A stretch of DNA of 64,000 nt, from the NCBI RefSeq assembly GCF_039521565.1, contig NZ_BAAACP010000002.1, positions 186,001-250,000 on the forward strand, written 5' to 3'. This document shows positions 1-8,041 of the stretch, piece by piece (position 1 is the stretch's first letter; every line of letters starts with the position of its first letter). This DNA comes from Paraclostridium tenue (GTDB lineage Bacteria > Bacillota > Clostridia > Peptostreptococcales > Peptostreptococcaceae). The translations under genes and the position numbers were made by a program. Under the pieces are notes generated by a model. That model saw only the letters and a program-made list of their open reading frames with translations. It had not been told where the DNA came from and did not search any database.

Positions 1-693
1 TATATTAACTTTACAAATTCCTTTTTCTATAGCAGTTTGAACTGCTTCATATGGAACTCCTGATGCTCCATGAAGTACAAGTGGAACATTAACTATACTT
101 TTTATTTTTTCTAGTCTTTCAAAATCTAATTTAGGTTCACTCTTGTATAAACCATGTGCAGTACCTATAGCTACTGCTAATGAATCTACTCCAGTTAATT
201 TAACAAATTCATAAGCTTCATTTGGATCTGTTAAGAATGAATCTTTTTCATCTACTTTTAAATCATCTTCCACTCCACCTAACTTTCCAAGTTCTGCTTC
301 AACTGTAGCCTCATGCTTATGTGCAAAATCAACTACATCTTTAACAATTTCAACATTTTTTTTAAATTCATATTTTGATGCGTCAATCATAACAGACCTA
401 CAACCAAGTTTTATTATATTTTTTATATCTTCTACATTTTCATGATGATCTAGGTGAAATGTTAAAGGTATATCATTTAACTTACTGCCTTTTTCTATTA
501 TAGATAAAAGGTAATTTTCATTTGCATACTTAACTGTAGATGGCGTTGCTGCTAATATAACAGGTGATTTTAAATCACTAGCTGCTTGAAGTACTACTTG
601 TATCGTTTCTAAATTGTGTATATTAAATGCAGGTATTGCATAACCTCCCCTTTGAGCTTTTAATAACATTTCTTTAGTTGATATTAAACTCAT
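1..693 (-). CDS. class II tagatose/fructose-bisphosphate aldolase, C-terminally cut by window edge
   Basis: The minus-strand frame is open from an ATG at 693 to the window edge, giving 231 complete codons and no stop. It is a class II Zn-dependent aldolase of the KbaY/GatY/AgaY type. It begins MSLISTKEMLLKAQRGGYAI, followed by PAFNIHN, the zinc and catalytic region LTFHLDHHE, VEAELGKLGG and LVLHGASGVP. The family is about 285 residues, so roughly 55 C-terminal residues lie outside the window. An AGGAG Shine-Dalgarno sits a few bases before the ATG. The gene follows the agaS-like gene by 15 bp on the same strand, which favours cleavage of tagatose-1,6-bisphosphate in galactosamine or N-acetylgalactosamine breakdown over glycolytic fructose-bisphosphate. 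The family is sure; the exact substrate is inferred from context. Confidence 0.88.
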   Translation of the reverse strand, partial: MSLISTKEMLLKAQRGGYAIPAFNIHNLETIQVVLQAASDLKSPVILAATPSTVKYANENYLLSIIEKGSKLNDIPLTFHLDHHENVEDIKNIIKLGCRSVMIDASKYEFKKNVEIVKDVVDFAHKHEATVEAELGKLGGVEDDLKVDEKDSFLTDPNEAYEFVKLTGVDSLAVAIGTAHGLYKSEPKLDFERLEKIKSIVNVPLVLHGASGVPYEAVQTAIEKGICKVNI

Positions 694-708
694 ATTATTT
701 TCTCCTTT

Positions 709-1896
709 TTATAAATTATATATTATTACACCTTGAACAACCCTATTAACTTCACCTGTTGGGCATGGATTATCTGGAGTTATCCCTAAGTTTTCTGATT
801 TTAAAAATGACAGTATCTGACCAAAGACAATTTGTTGAAGTGGAAGTAATGCTTCATTCCCTACTTTATAATCTATATTTTCTAAATCAAATACATAATT
901 TGCTTTTTCTTTTAAACTACTTTCTATATCACAACCTACCAATACAACTTTGTCACCTTTTCTATGAGATAAAATTTCTTTTGCTAAATCTATATCATAT
1001 AATCTAGTATATTTATCATTTGATATATAAATTGTAGTTATACTTTTATCATTTATAACAGACTTTGGTCCATGCCTAAATCCTAAAGGTGTATCATAAC
1101 TTGCATTAACTATTCCAGCTGTTAATTCTAAAACCTTTAAAGCACTTTCTCTAGCTATACCTTTACTAGTTCCTGATCCTAAATAAATTATTCTTTCAAA
1201 ATCTTCATTTATTAAATTGGATATTTTATCTATATTATTTTCTATAAATCTCTCAACAGATGCTGATAAATTTTCAACATCTTTAGTGAAATTATTTATA
1301 TTGTTTATATTAAAAATTCCTATACAACTTAGTACCATAGTCGTAAAGCTACTAGTCATAGCAAATCCTAGGTCGTTAGTTTGTGGTGGCATAAGAAGCA
1401 ATAAACTTTTTTCATCTTCTTCAGTGTTTAATGCTAACTTGCCATTTTCATTACAAGTTATTATAACTTGATAAAGTTCATCTACAAGTTCATTGGCTAA
1501 ATTAACAGCATGAACACTTTCTGGAGAATTACCAGATCTTGCAAAAGATATTAAAAGTGTTGGTATATCTTTTATAAAATAATTTTTTGGGCTTGCTACT
1601 AAATCTGTTGTAGCTATAGCTTCTACTTTTTTATTTAATATCTTAGTTAAGTAAGGTTCACATGTTTCTCCTGCAAATGCAGATGTACCTGCTCCAGTTA
1701 GTATAATTCTATAATTATCTTTAGATAAAAATTCTTCTAAAAATATTTTTATATTATTTTTATTATTGTATAGGTTTTTTACAGCTTCTCTCCATGTATT
1801 GGGTTGTTGAACTATTTCTTTTGCTGTATTTATCCCACTACAATCTTCTAATCTTTTTAATTCTATTCCTAAAAGTTTTTTAGACATAGTTTTCAA
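709..1896 (-). CDS. agaS: AgaS-like SIS-domain sugar-phosphate isomerase/deaminase
   Basis: This is a 395-residue protein with two SIS (sugar isomerase) domains. The first is around residues 45-200, with GAGTSAFAGE and SFARSGNSPES. The second is around 235-385, with LGSGTSKGIARESALKV and GFRHGPKS. AgaS-family enzymes deaminate and isomerise galactosamine-6-phosphate to tagatose-6-phosphate in the cytoplasm. The downstream aldolase gene 15 bp away fits such a pathway. I keep the TTG start at 1896 because a GAAGGGG Shine-Dalgarno lies about 5 bases before it; the next in-frame ATG at 1887 would be about 14 bases away. The operon presumably continues past the window edge with kinase and transport genes. 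The alternative is a GlmS-like isomerase half of other specificity. Confidence 0.85.
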   Translation of the reverse strand: MKTMSKKLLGIELKRLEDCSGINTAKEIVQQPNTWREAVKNLYNNKNNIKIFLEEFLSKDNYRIILTGAGTSAFAGETCEPYLTKILNKKVEAIATTDLVASPKNYFIKDIPTLLISFARSGNSPESVHAVNLANELVDELYQVIITCNENGKLALNTEEDEKSLLLLMPPQTNDLGFAMTSSFTTMVLSCIGIFNINNINNFTKDVENLSASVERFIENNIDKISNLINEDFERIIYLGSGTSKGIARESALKVLELTAGIVNASYDTPLGFRHGPKSVINDKSITTIYISNDKYTRLYDIDLAKEILSHRKGDKVVLVGCDIESSLKEKANYVFDLENIDYKVGNEALLPLQQIVFGQILSFLKSENLGITPDNPCPTGEVNRVVQGVIIYNL

Positions 1897-1963
1897 TCAT
1901 ACCCCTTCTTATTAATTGTTTATATTAATATTGTATTGTTTTACATTTAATATGTATTTGTAA

Positions 1964-1992
1964 TTTTGTACTTACGTTTTGTACTTTTGTAC
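1964..1992. repeat. three TTTTGTAC direct repeats upstream of the amino-sugar operon
   Basis: The octamer TTTTGTAC occurs at 1964-1971, 1977-1984 and 1985-1992, with a partial copy just after. The cluster lies between the agaS-like gene and the rightward small gene at 2099. Because GTAC is self-complementary, the copies can be read on either strand. It may be an operator for the sugar operon regulator; no regulator gene is in the window. Confidence 0.4.
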
Positions 1993-2098
1993 GTTTGTAA
2001 ATACCTTTTATATAAATTTTTTAATATATACTTATTTATTGAATAATTAATAAAATACTAGTCAATCATTTTAATAATATTAATTTAGGAGGACTTTT

Positions 2099-2284
2099 AT
2101 GTTTTATTTATTAACCTCAAGCAAAGCAAATAGACAAGATAATAATTATATTATTGGTAACGAATTACTAAAAAAAATTGATTTTATATTAAATAATTCT
2201 TCAAATATTAACAACTCTCATAATAATTTAAATGCAATAAATAATAACTTTTCTAAAAATATAGATAAAAAAAATAAGAGCTAG
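2099..2284 (+). CDS. small asparagine-rich protein, unknown function
   Basis: This is a 61-residue frame beginning MFYLLTSSKANRQDNNYII. The C-terminal two thirds is very rich in Asn, Lys and Ser. A perfect AGGAGG at 2088-2093 sits 5 bases before the ATG, and a strong terminator starts at the stop codon, so it looks like a genuinely expressed small gene rather than a chance frame. No domain, signal peptide or membrane segment is recognised. It stands alone between the divergent amino-sugar operon and the DUF1294-like gene. It could be a small structural or sporulation-associated peptide, but nothing in the sequence proves that. Confidence 0.6.
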   Translation: MFYLLTSSKANRQDNNYIIGNELLKKIDFILNNSSNINNSHNNLNAINNNFSKNIDKKNKS

Positions 2285-2316
2285 ATTACAAGAAATAATC
2301 TAGCTCTTATTTTTTT
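2275..2316 (+). terminator. intrinsic terminator
   Basis: A perfect 14-bp stem (2275-2288 with 2296-2309) and 7-base loop are followed by a T run. It overlaps the stop codon of the Asn-rich gene. Confidence 0.92.
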
Positions 2317-2348
2317 ACTTATATTATAATATTATCAGGAGGATTATT

Positions 2349-2618
2349 ATGAAACTTTTAATACTGTATTTTGTTATTATTTCTATTATAACTTTTTTAC
2401 TTATGTATATAGATAAAAACAGAGCAATTAAAAATCAATGGAGAATACCAGAATCTACACTTATAAACTTATCTATACTAGGAGGTGGAATAGGTACATA
2501 TATAGGGATGTATATTTTTAGACATAAAACTAGGCACCTTAAATTTACTATATTTATACCTATAACAATAATACTTAATTTATTTTTATACTATATATTG
2601 ATAAAGTTTATAATATAA
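2349..2618 (+). CDS. DUF1294-family small membrane protein
   Basis: This 89-residue protein has three predicted membrane segments: residues 2-20, about 41-60, and 67-88. The conserved DUF1294 features are visible: MYIDKNRAIKNQWRIPE after the first helix, then LGGGIGTYIGMYIFRHKTRH with the RHKT motif. The ATG at 2349 follows a strong CAGGAGG at 6-7 bases. The family is widespread in Firmicutes and has no established function. The gene is monocistronic, bracketed by terminators on both sides, and convergent with the decarboxylase operon. Confidence 0.85.
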   Translation: MKLLILYFVIISIITFLLMYIDKNRAIKNQWRIPESTLINLSILGGGIGTYIGMYIFRHKTRHLKFTIFIPITIILNLFLYYILIKFII

Positions 2619-2652
2619 AAGGATATGAAATTAATCATATCCTTTTTATACA
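2617..2652. terminator. bidirectional terminator between convergent genes
   Basis: Arms AAAAGGATATGA (2617-2628) and its exact complement (2635-2646) have a 6-base loop, with T/A tracts on both sides. It ends both the DUF1294 gene and the long decarboxylase operon. Confidence 0.9.
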
Positions 2653-3837
2653 TTATCCAAATAAACTCAACAGTATACCTGCTGCAACAGCTGATCCTAT
2701 AACTCCAGCTACATTAGGAGCCATAGCATGCATAAGTAAGAAGTTACTTGGATTTTCTTCTTGAGCAACCTTATGAGCAACTCTAGCGGCCATAGGTACT
2801 GCTGAAACACCTGCTCCACCTATAAGTGGATTAATTTTATCTTTAGTAAACTTATTCATTAACTTAGCACAAATTACTCCTGATCCTGTTCCTATGCTAA
2901 ATGCTACTATTCCAAGAGCAAATATTTTTATAGTTTGACCACTTAAAAATATTTCTGCTTCGGCTGATGCTCCAACAGATAATCCTAAAAATATCGTAAT
3001 TATATTCATAAGTGCATTAGTTGCAGTATCTGATAATCTATCTGTAACAGTACATTCTTTAAGTAAATTTCCAAACATAAGAAGCCCTATTAAAGTAGCT
3101 GCTGATGGCAATAATAATGATACTACTATTGTTACTACTATTGGAAATATTATTTTAACTTTTTTAGATACTGGCTTTGATTGTGTCATTACTATACTTC
3201 TTTCCTCTTTGGTTGTCAGTGCTTTCATTATTGGTGGTTGTATAATTGGAACTAATGCCATATAGGAATATGCTGCAACTGCTATAGGTGCTAATAAATG
3301 TGGAGCTAATTTAGTAGTTAAATAAATTGCAGTTGGCCCATCAGCTCCACCTATTATACCTGTTGATGCAGCTTCTAGACCTGTAAATCCTAAAAGTAAT
3401 GCTCCTATAAATGTAAAGAATATGCCAAATTGAGCTGCTGCTCCTAATAATATACTCTTTGGATTTGATATCATAGGTCCAAAATCTGTCATTGCTCCAA
3501 CTCCTAAAAAGATTAGAGGTGGAAATATTCCAAGTTTACATCCTTGGTATAAATAATATATTAATCCTCCTGGAGATTTTGTGGCAATTGATCCATTAAT
3601 TGAATCAGGTGTTAGAGAAAGATCACTTATTGATGATACTGGTGTATTCATAGTACCTGCTAATGGAAGATTTGTAAGTAACATACCAAAAGCTATAGGT
3701 ACTAATAATAAAGGTTCAAATCCTTTTGCTATTGCTAAATATAATAATACACAGGCGATTAAAATCATTACAATTTGTCGCCAGTCCATATTAACAATAC
3801 CCATTGATTGAATAAAATTATTAATAACTTCTCCCAC
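2653..3837 (-). CDS. mmdB: methylmalonyl-CoA decarboxylase beta subunit, Na+ pump
   Basis: A 394-residue polytopic membrane protein of the OadB/MmdB/GcdB family, which couples decarboxylation of carboxybiotin to Na+ export. The hallmark GIIGGADGPTAIYLTTK, with the aspartate thought to bind Na+, lies near residues 165-180. The hydrophobic C-terminal half has GVSAVPMAARVAHK. The start is GTG at 3837, with AGGGGG about 8 bases upstream. It is the last gene of an eight-gene operon, 30 bp after the biotin carrier gene. OadB and GcdB are close homologues, but the neighbouring mutase, MeaB and epimerase make methylmalonyl-CoA the substrate. A bidirectional terminator follows. Length is normal for the family. 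Confidence 0.93.
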   Translation of the reverse strand: MGEVINNFIQSMGIVNMDWRQIVMILIACVLLYLAIAKGFEPLLLVPIAFGMLLTNLPLAGTMNTPVSSISDLSLTPDSINGSIATKSPGGLIYYLYQGCKLGIFPPLIFLGVGAMTDFGPMISNPKSILLGAAAQFGIFFTFIGALLLGFTGLEAASTGIIGGADGPTAIYLTTKLAPHLLAPIAVAAYSYMALVPIIQPPIMKALTTKEERSIVMTQSKPVSKKVKIIFPIVVTIVVSLLLPSAATLIGLLMFGNLLKECTVTDRLSDTATNALMNIITIFLGLSVGASAEAEIFLSGQTIKIFALGIVAFSIGTGSGVICAKLMNKFTKDKINPLIGGAGVSAVPMAARVAHKVAQEENPSNFLLMHAMAPNVAGVIGSAVAAGILLSLFG

Positions 3838-3867
3838 GGGTAAGTCCCCCTTTTAAAATTTTCTAGT

Positions 3868-4251
3868 TTAACCTATAGTTATTAAAACATCTCCTACACT
3901 GACAGATGCTCCTTTTGATATATTAACAGATTTAACTATTCCATCAGAATTTGCCATTATTTCATTTTCCATCTTCATAGCTTCAAGTATAAGTAGTACT
4001 TGACCTTTTTTTACATTATCTCCAACTTTAACACGAACATCATTTATAGTTCCTGGCATTGGTGCTAAAACACTTCCACTTGAAGCTGTTTGTGTTTGTT
4101 GATTAGGATGTTGCTTTGGTGCTGTTTGTGGTTTTGGTTTTATTGTTTGATTATTTACTTGAGGTCTTGTAGTTGATGAATCTATTCCTAACTCTTCAAC
4201 TTCTACTTCATATGTATTTCCATTTACAGTTATATTATATTTTTTTATCAT
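3868..4251 (-). CDS. mmdC: methylmalonyl-CoA decarboxylase biotin carrier (gamma) subunit
   Basis: A 127-residue biotin carrier protein. Residues 1-30 are a conserved N-terminal lead, followed by a Pro/Gln/Thr-rich flexible linker (about 33-58) and a biotinyl/lipoyl domain (about 60-127). The biotinylation motif LEAMKMENEI, with the modified Lys between the two Met, is intact. It carries the carboxyl group from the MmdA carboxyltransferase to MmdB in the membrane. A biotin protein ligase is needed but is not in this window. The ATG follows GGGGG about 6 bases upstream. It sits between the delta and beta subunit genes in the usual order. Confidence 0.95.
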   Translation of the reverse strand: MIKKYNITVNGNTYEVEVEELGIDSSTTRPQVNNQTIKPKPQTAPKQHPNQQTQTASSGSVLAPMPGTINDVRVKVGDNVKKGQVLLILEAMKMENEIMANSDGIVKSVNISKGASVSVGDVLITIG

Positions 4252-4269
4252 AGTAAAATCCCCCTTGTT

Positions 4270-4659
4270 TTACTTAGTAGTATTTTTGACCATTCTTTCC
4301 CAACTTGTTTTTGTATTATTGCTTCTTTGTATTTTTCTAACTACTATATTGTTAGTACTATTTCCTGTTGTTGCTGCTATTGCAGCTGTTATTACAGATA
4401 CTAATTCCCCAAAATTTTCATTATTATCTTTTTGTATTTTATTTTCTTCTTGTTTTACAGTTTCTAAATTATTATCTTCTTTAATTTTTCTACTTTTATC
4501 TCTTTGCAATATAGCTATAATTAAAGCTATTACAACTAAAACAATAAAAACTACTACCATTGAAAGTACTGCTACACTAACACCTGCTAATAATTTTTCA
4601 CCTATTGAAAGTACTGATGAAGGATTTTTTAATGCTTCTAGTAATTGACTAATATTCAT
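4270..4659 (-). CDS. mmdD: methylmalonyl-CoA decarboxylase delta subunit (OadG-like membrane anchor)
   Basis: A 129-residue OadG/MmdD-type subunit. It has a single long membrane helix at about residues 27-51 (VAVLSMVVVFIVLVVIALII), a charged linker, and a cytoplasmic tail. The tail ends in the typical pattern ITAAIAATTGNS ... VVRKIQR ... SWERM. The family anchors the carboxyltransferase to the membrane complex and stabilises assembly. Sequence identity in this family is low, so the call rests on topology, the C-terminal pattern and its place between mmdA and mmdC. It begins 15 bp after mmdA. A 127-residue plus-strand frame over the same bases is an antisense shadow. Confidence 0.88.
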   Translation of the reverse strand: MNISQLLEALKNPSSVLSIGEKLLAGVSVAVLSMVVVFIVLVVIALIIAILQRDKSRKIKEDNNLETVKQEENKIQKDNNENFGELVSVITAAIAATTGNSTNNIVVRKIQRSNNTKTSWERMVKNTTK

Positions 4660-4673
4660 AATTATTCACCTTC

Positions 4674-6221
4674 CTATAAAGGTATATTTCCATGCTTTTT
4701 AGGCGGTCTATCTTCACGTTTTGATGCTAATGTATCTATTGCATCTGCTATTCTTATTCTAGATAATGAAGGTTCTATTACATCATCTATATATCCTCTC
4801 TCAGCCGCTTTGTATGGAGTTGCAAATTCATCTGTATATTCTTTTATTTTTAATTCTCTCATTTCTTTAGGATCTTTAGCATTTTTAATATCATTTTTAA
4901 ATATTATATTAGCTGCACCACTTGGTCCCATGACTGCAACTTCTGCAGTTGGCCATGCTAAAACCATATCTGCACCTAAATCTTTTGAACACATCGCAAG
5001 GTATGATCCACCATATGCTTTTCTTGTTATTAATGTTATTTTTGGTACAGTTGCTTCACTATATGCATAAAGCATTTTAGCACCATGACGAATTATCCCA
5101 CCATATTCTTGAGAAGTTCCTGGTAAAAAACCTGGAACATCAACTAAGCTAAGTATTGGTATATTAAAAGCATCACAAGTTCTTATAAATCTAGATGATT
5201 TATCTGAAGCATTTATATCAAGTGAGCCTCCCATTACTTTCGGTTGATTTGCAATTATTCCTATACTTTCACCATTTACCCTAGCAAATCCAGTTATTAT
5301 ATTTGGAGCAAAGAATGGTTGTACTTCATAAAAATCTCCATTATCTATTATTTCATATATTATTTCTTTCATATCATAAGGCTTATTAGAAGCTTTAGGT
5401 ATTATATTATTTAAAATATCATTTTTTCTATTTGGGTTGTCTTCACATTCAACTATAGGTGCTTTTTCTGAGTTGTTTGAAGGTAGAAATGATAATAATT
5501 TTCTTATTTGATTTATACAATCTTCATCATTTGAAGCTATAAAGTGAGCTACTCCAGAAGTTGTATTATGTGTTGAAGCTCCTCCTAATTCTTCGGCAGT
5601 TACTTCTTCACCTGTAACAGTTTTAATAACTTGTGGTCCTGTTATAAACATTTGACTTGTTTGATCTACCATATATATAAAATCAGTTAATGCTGGTGAA
5701 TAAACTGCTCCACCTGCACAAGGTCCCATTATTGCAGATATTTGTGGAACTACACCTGACGCTATTGTATTTTTATAAAAAATTTCTCCATATCCAGCTA
5801 ATGCATCTACCCCCTCTTGTATTCTAGCTCCGCCTGAATCATTAAGCCCTACTACAGGCGCCCCTAACTTTAATGCTGTATCCATAACCTTTCCAATCTT
5901 CTTAGCATGCATTTCACCTAACGATCCTCCAAGTACTGTAAAGTCTTGAGCAAATGCACAAACTAATCTTCCATCTATTTTCCCATAACCAGTTACTACA
6001 CCTTCTCCTGGTATTTCTTGTTTTTCCATTCCAAAGTTTGTACATCTATGTTTAACAAATGCATCTAACTCAACAAAAGTATTTGCATCAAATAGTTTAT
6101 TTAATCTCTCTCTTGCTGTTAATTTTCCTGATGAATGCTGCTTATCTATCCTTTTTTGTCCCCCACCTAATTCTATCTTGCCTCTTTTTTCATAAAGCAA
6201 ATTTAATTTTTCTTGTGACAT
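4674..6221 (-). CDS. mmdA: methylmalonyl-CoA decarboxylase alpha subunit (carboxyltransferase)
   Basis: A 515-residue acyl-CoA carboxyltransferase with two crotonase-like halves (about 1-250 and 260-515). It removes the carboxyl group of methylmalonyl-CoA and passes it to biotin on MmdC, leaving propionyl-CoA. Visible family motifs include GGARIQEGVDALAGYGEIF, IMGPCAGGAVYSPALTDF, PGFLPGTSQEYGGIIRHGAK and KAYGGSYLAMCSKDLGAD, and it ends DRPPKKHGNIPL, the common C-terminus. Propionyl-CoA carboxylase beta subunits are homologous, but no biotin carboxylase gene is present and the membrane pump subunits follow, so decarboxylation is the natural reading. A GGGGG-type Shine-Dalgarno precedes the ATG at 6221. 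Confidence 0.95.
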   Translation of the reverse strand: MSQEKLNLLYEKRGKIELGGGQKRIDKQHSSGKLTARERLNKLFDANTFVELDAFVKHRCTNFGMEKQEIPGEGVVTGYGKIDGRLVCAFAQDFTVLGGSLGEMHAKKIGKVMDTALKLGAPVVGLNDSGGARIQEGVDALAGYGEIFYKNTIASGVVPQISAIMGPCAGGAVYSPALTDFIYMVDQTSQMFITGPQVIKTVTGEEVTAEELGGASTHNTTSGVAHFIASNDEDCINQIRKLLSFLPSNNSEKAPIVECEDNPNRKNDILNNIIPKASNKPYDMKEIIYEIIDNGDFYEVQPFFAPNIITGFARVNGESIGIIANQPKVMGGSLDINASDKSSRFIRTCDAFNIPILSLVDVPGFLPGTSQEYGGIIRHGAKMLYAYSEATVPKITLITRKAYGGSYLAMCSKDLGADMVLAWPTAEVAVMGPSGAANIIFKNDIKNAKDPKEMRELKIKEYTDEFATPYKAAERGYIDDVIEPSLSRIRIADAIDTLASKREDRPPKKHGNIPL

Positions 6222-6250
6222 AAAAATCCCCCCAAAGATTTTAATTTTAC

Positions 6251-6661
6251 TTATTTTCTTTCACTTAATTCTAATAATACCCCATCAGTTCCCTTTGGAT
6301 GACAAAATGCTATTTTCGCATTTCCAGCTCCATATCTTGGTTTTTCATCTATCATTTTATATCCTTTTTGTTTAACTTCTTCTATAGCTTTTTCTATATT
6401 ATCAACTCTTACTGCAACATGTTGTATGCCTCCACGTCCACCGTTTTTAGCTATAAATTTAGCTATTGGTCCATCCTCACAAGTAGATTCTAATAGCTCC
6501 AGTTCAGTGTCTCCAACTGGTAAAAATGCAACTTTTACCTTTTGTTCTTCAACAACTTCTGTTCCTTCACACTTAAGTCCTAGGACTTCTTCATAAAATT
6601 TTAAAGTTTCTTCTAAATTATTTACAGCTATTCCAACATGATCAACTCTTAATATATTCAT
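6251..6661 (-). CDS. mce: methylmalonyl-CoA epimerase
   Basis: A 136-residue VOC (glyoxalase-like) protein. It has two beta-alpha-beta-beta-beta modules and the expected metal ligands: His in VDHVGIAVNN, Glu in TELELLE, His in IQHVAVRV and Glu near the end in LLELSE. It interconverts the R- and S-forms of methylmalonyl-CoA, which is needed because the mutase and the decarboxylase use opposite epimers. The gene lies between meaB and mmdA with short spacers (17 and 29 bp). Length and motifs match the family exactly. Confidence 0.95.
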   Translation of the reverse strand: MNILRVDHVGIAVNNLEETLKFYEEVLGLKCEGTEVVEEQKVKVAFLPVGDTELELLESTCEDGPIAKFIAKNGGRGGIQHVAVRVDNIEKAIEEVKQKGYKMIDEKPRYGAGNAKIAFCHPKGTDGVLLELSERK

Positions 6662-6678
6662 AGTTACTCCCCCTTAAA

Positions 6679-7614
6679 TTATTTTGTAACTTTTTCAAAT
6701 AATATATTGCTTATAGAATATGGGTCAATCTCTTTAGTTATAGTCTTAGATAACAACTCATCAACTTCTTTTGTGTATTCTAAGTTATTAACTAATTTAT
6801 ATACTTTTTTTTGTACTAATTCTTTAACTTCTATTCTATTTCTTTCTAACCTATTTTCATTTAATTTATTACTTTTTTCTAAAAAAGTCTTATGTTTTAA
6901 TATATTTTCAAAAGCCTTTTCTATCCCATCTCCACTTTCAGCTATAGCTAAACTTACAGGTGGTCTAAAATCCCAATCTTTTTTAAAATCTATCATCATA
7001 TCTATTTCTAAAAAAGTTTTTTTTGCACCATCTTTATCAGCTTTATTTATAACAAATACATCAGCAATTTCCATAACTCCAGCTTTTATAGCTTGTATAT
7101 CATCACCTAACCCTGGAACCATAACCATAAGTGTTGTATCTGCAGTTTTTACTATATCAATTTCCGATTGACCTACACCTACAGTTTCTATAAATATGTA
7201 ATCACATCCATAAGCATCAAGTACTTTTATAGCTGCATGAGTTGCATTTGAAAGTCCTCCTAAACTTCCTCTAGTGCCCATAGACCTTATAAATACATCT
7301 TTATCTGTATTTAAATCATTCATTCTTATCCTATCTCCTAGTATAGCTCCTTTAGTAAAAGGACTCGTTGGGTCTATAGCTATGATACCTACTTTTTTAT
7401 TTTCTTTTCTTATTAATTTTACTAACTTATCAGTTAGAGTAGATTTACCTGCACCAGGAGGACCTGTTATACCTATAACATAAGCCCTTCCAGTGTGTTT
7501 ATATATGTCTTTTAAAGCCTCTTCATATCCTGGTTGTTCATTTTCTACAATAGTGATAAGTCTAGCACAATCTCTTTTTTTGCCTTCTAGTACCCTTCTC
7601 ACTATATCTTTCAT
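6679..7614 (-). CDS. meaB: MeaB G-protein chaperone of methylmalonyl-CoA mutase
   Basis: A 311-residue SIMIBI-class GTPase. Walker A is GPPGAGKSTL at about residues 51-60, the second metal-binding and Walker B region includes DPTSPFTKGAILGDRIRM and IFIETVGVGQSEID, and the base-specificity motif is NKAD. MeaB gates cofactor loading and protects the B12-dependent mutase from inactivation. It follows the small mutase subunit by 12 bp. ArgK is an older name for the same family. The C-terminal dimerisation arm (about 260-311) is present, so the gene is complete. Confidence 0.95.
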   Translation of the reverse strand: MKDIVRRVLEGKKRDCARLITIVENEQPGYEEALKDIYKHTGRAYVIGITGPPGAGKSTLTDKLVKLIRKENKKVGIIAIDPTSPFTKGAILGDRIRMNDLNTDKDVFIRSMGTRGSLGGLSNATHAAIKVLDAYGCDYIFIETVGVGQSEIDIVKTADTTLMVMVPGLGDDIQAIKAGVMEIADVFVINKADKDGAKKTFLEIDMMIDFKKDWDFRPPVSLAIAESGDGIEKAFENILKHKTFLEKSNKLNENRLERNRIEVKELVQKKVYKLVNNLEYTKEVDELLSKTITKEIDPYSISNILFEKVTK

Positions 7615-7626
7615 GACTTCTCCTTT

Positions 7627-8028
7627 TTAAGCTAATGCTCTTTTAAGATTTTCTTTTATAAATTCAATAGTTACAGATGTTGGAGTTCCTGGAGTAAATA
7701 TTTCAGCAATTCCTTTTTCTTTTAAGTAAGGAATATCATCTTCTGGTATTACACCTCCACCTATTACTAATATATCATCAGCTTCTTCATTTATTAATAA
7801 TTCTACAACCTTTGGCAATAAATGATTATGAGCTCCTGATAATATACTCATAGCAACTACATCTACATCTTCTTGTATAGCAGCTGCTACTATTTGTTCT
7901 GGAGTTTGACGAAGTCCTGTATATATAACTTCCATACCAGCATCTCTTAATGCTCTAGCTATTACTTTAGCACCTCTATCATGTCCATCTAATCCCGGCT
8001 TTGCAACTAATACTCTTATTGGTCTCAT
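7627..8028 (-). CDS. methylmalonyl-CoA mutase small subunit, B12-binding domain
   Basis: A 133-residue stand-alone cobalamin-binding domain with the base-off motif DGHDRG near residue 14, where His supplies the lower cobalt ligand. Also visible are the later conserved SILSGAHNHLLP and VIGGGVIPEDDI. It is the C-terminal domain that is fused to the catalytic barrel in most bacterial MutB proteins, but here it is a separate gene 13 bp after the large subunit, as in archaea and some clostridia. It should pair with the 556-residue protein to bind adenosylcobalamin. Confidence 0.95.
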   Translation of the reverse strand: MRPIRVLVAKPGLDGHDRGAKVIARALRDAGMEVIYTGLRQTPEQIVAAAIQEDVDVVAMSILSGAHNHLLPKVVELLINEEADDILVIGGGVIPEDDIPYLKEKGIAEIFTPGTPTSVTIEFIKENLKRALA

Positions 8029-8041
8029 ATAGCTTTCCTCC

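Noticed and set aside
4265..4648. Plus-strand frame of 127 residues over mmdD
   Set aside because: Antisense to an operon gene whose product fits the OadG family; no Shine-Dalgarno or terminator of its own.
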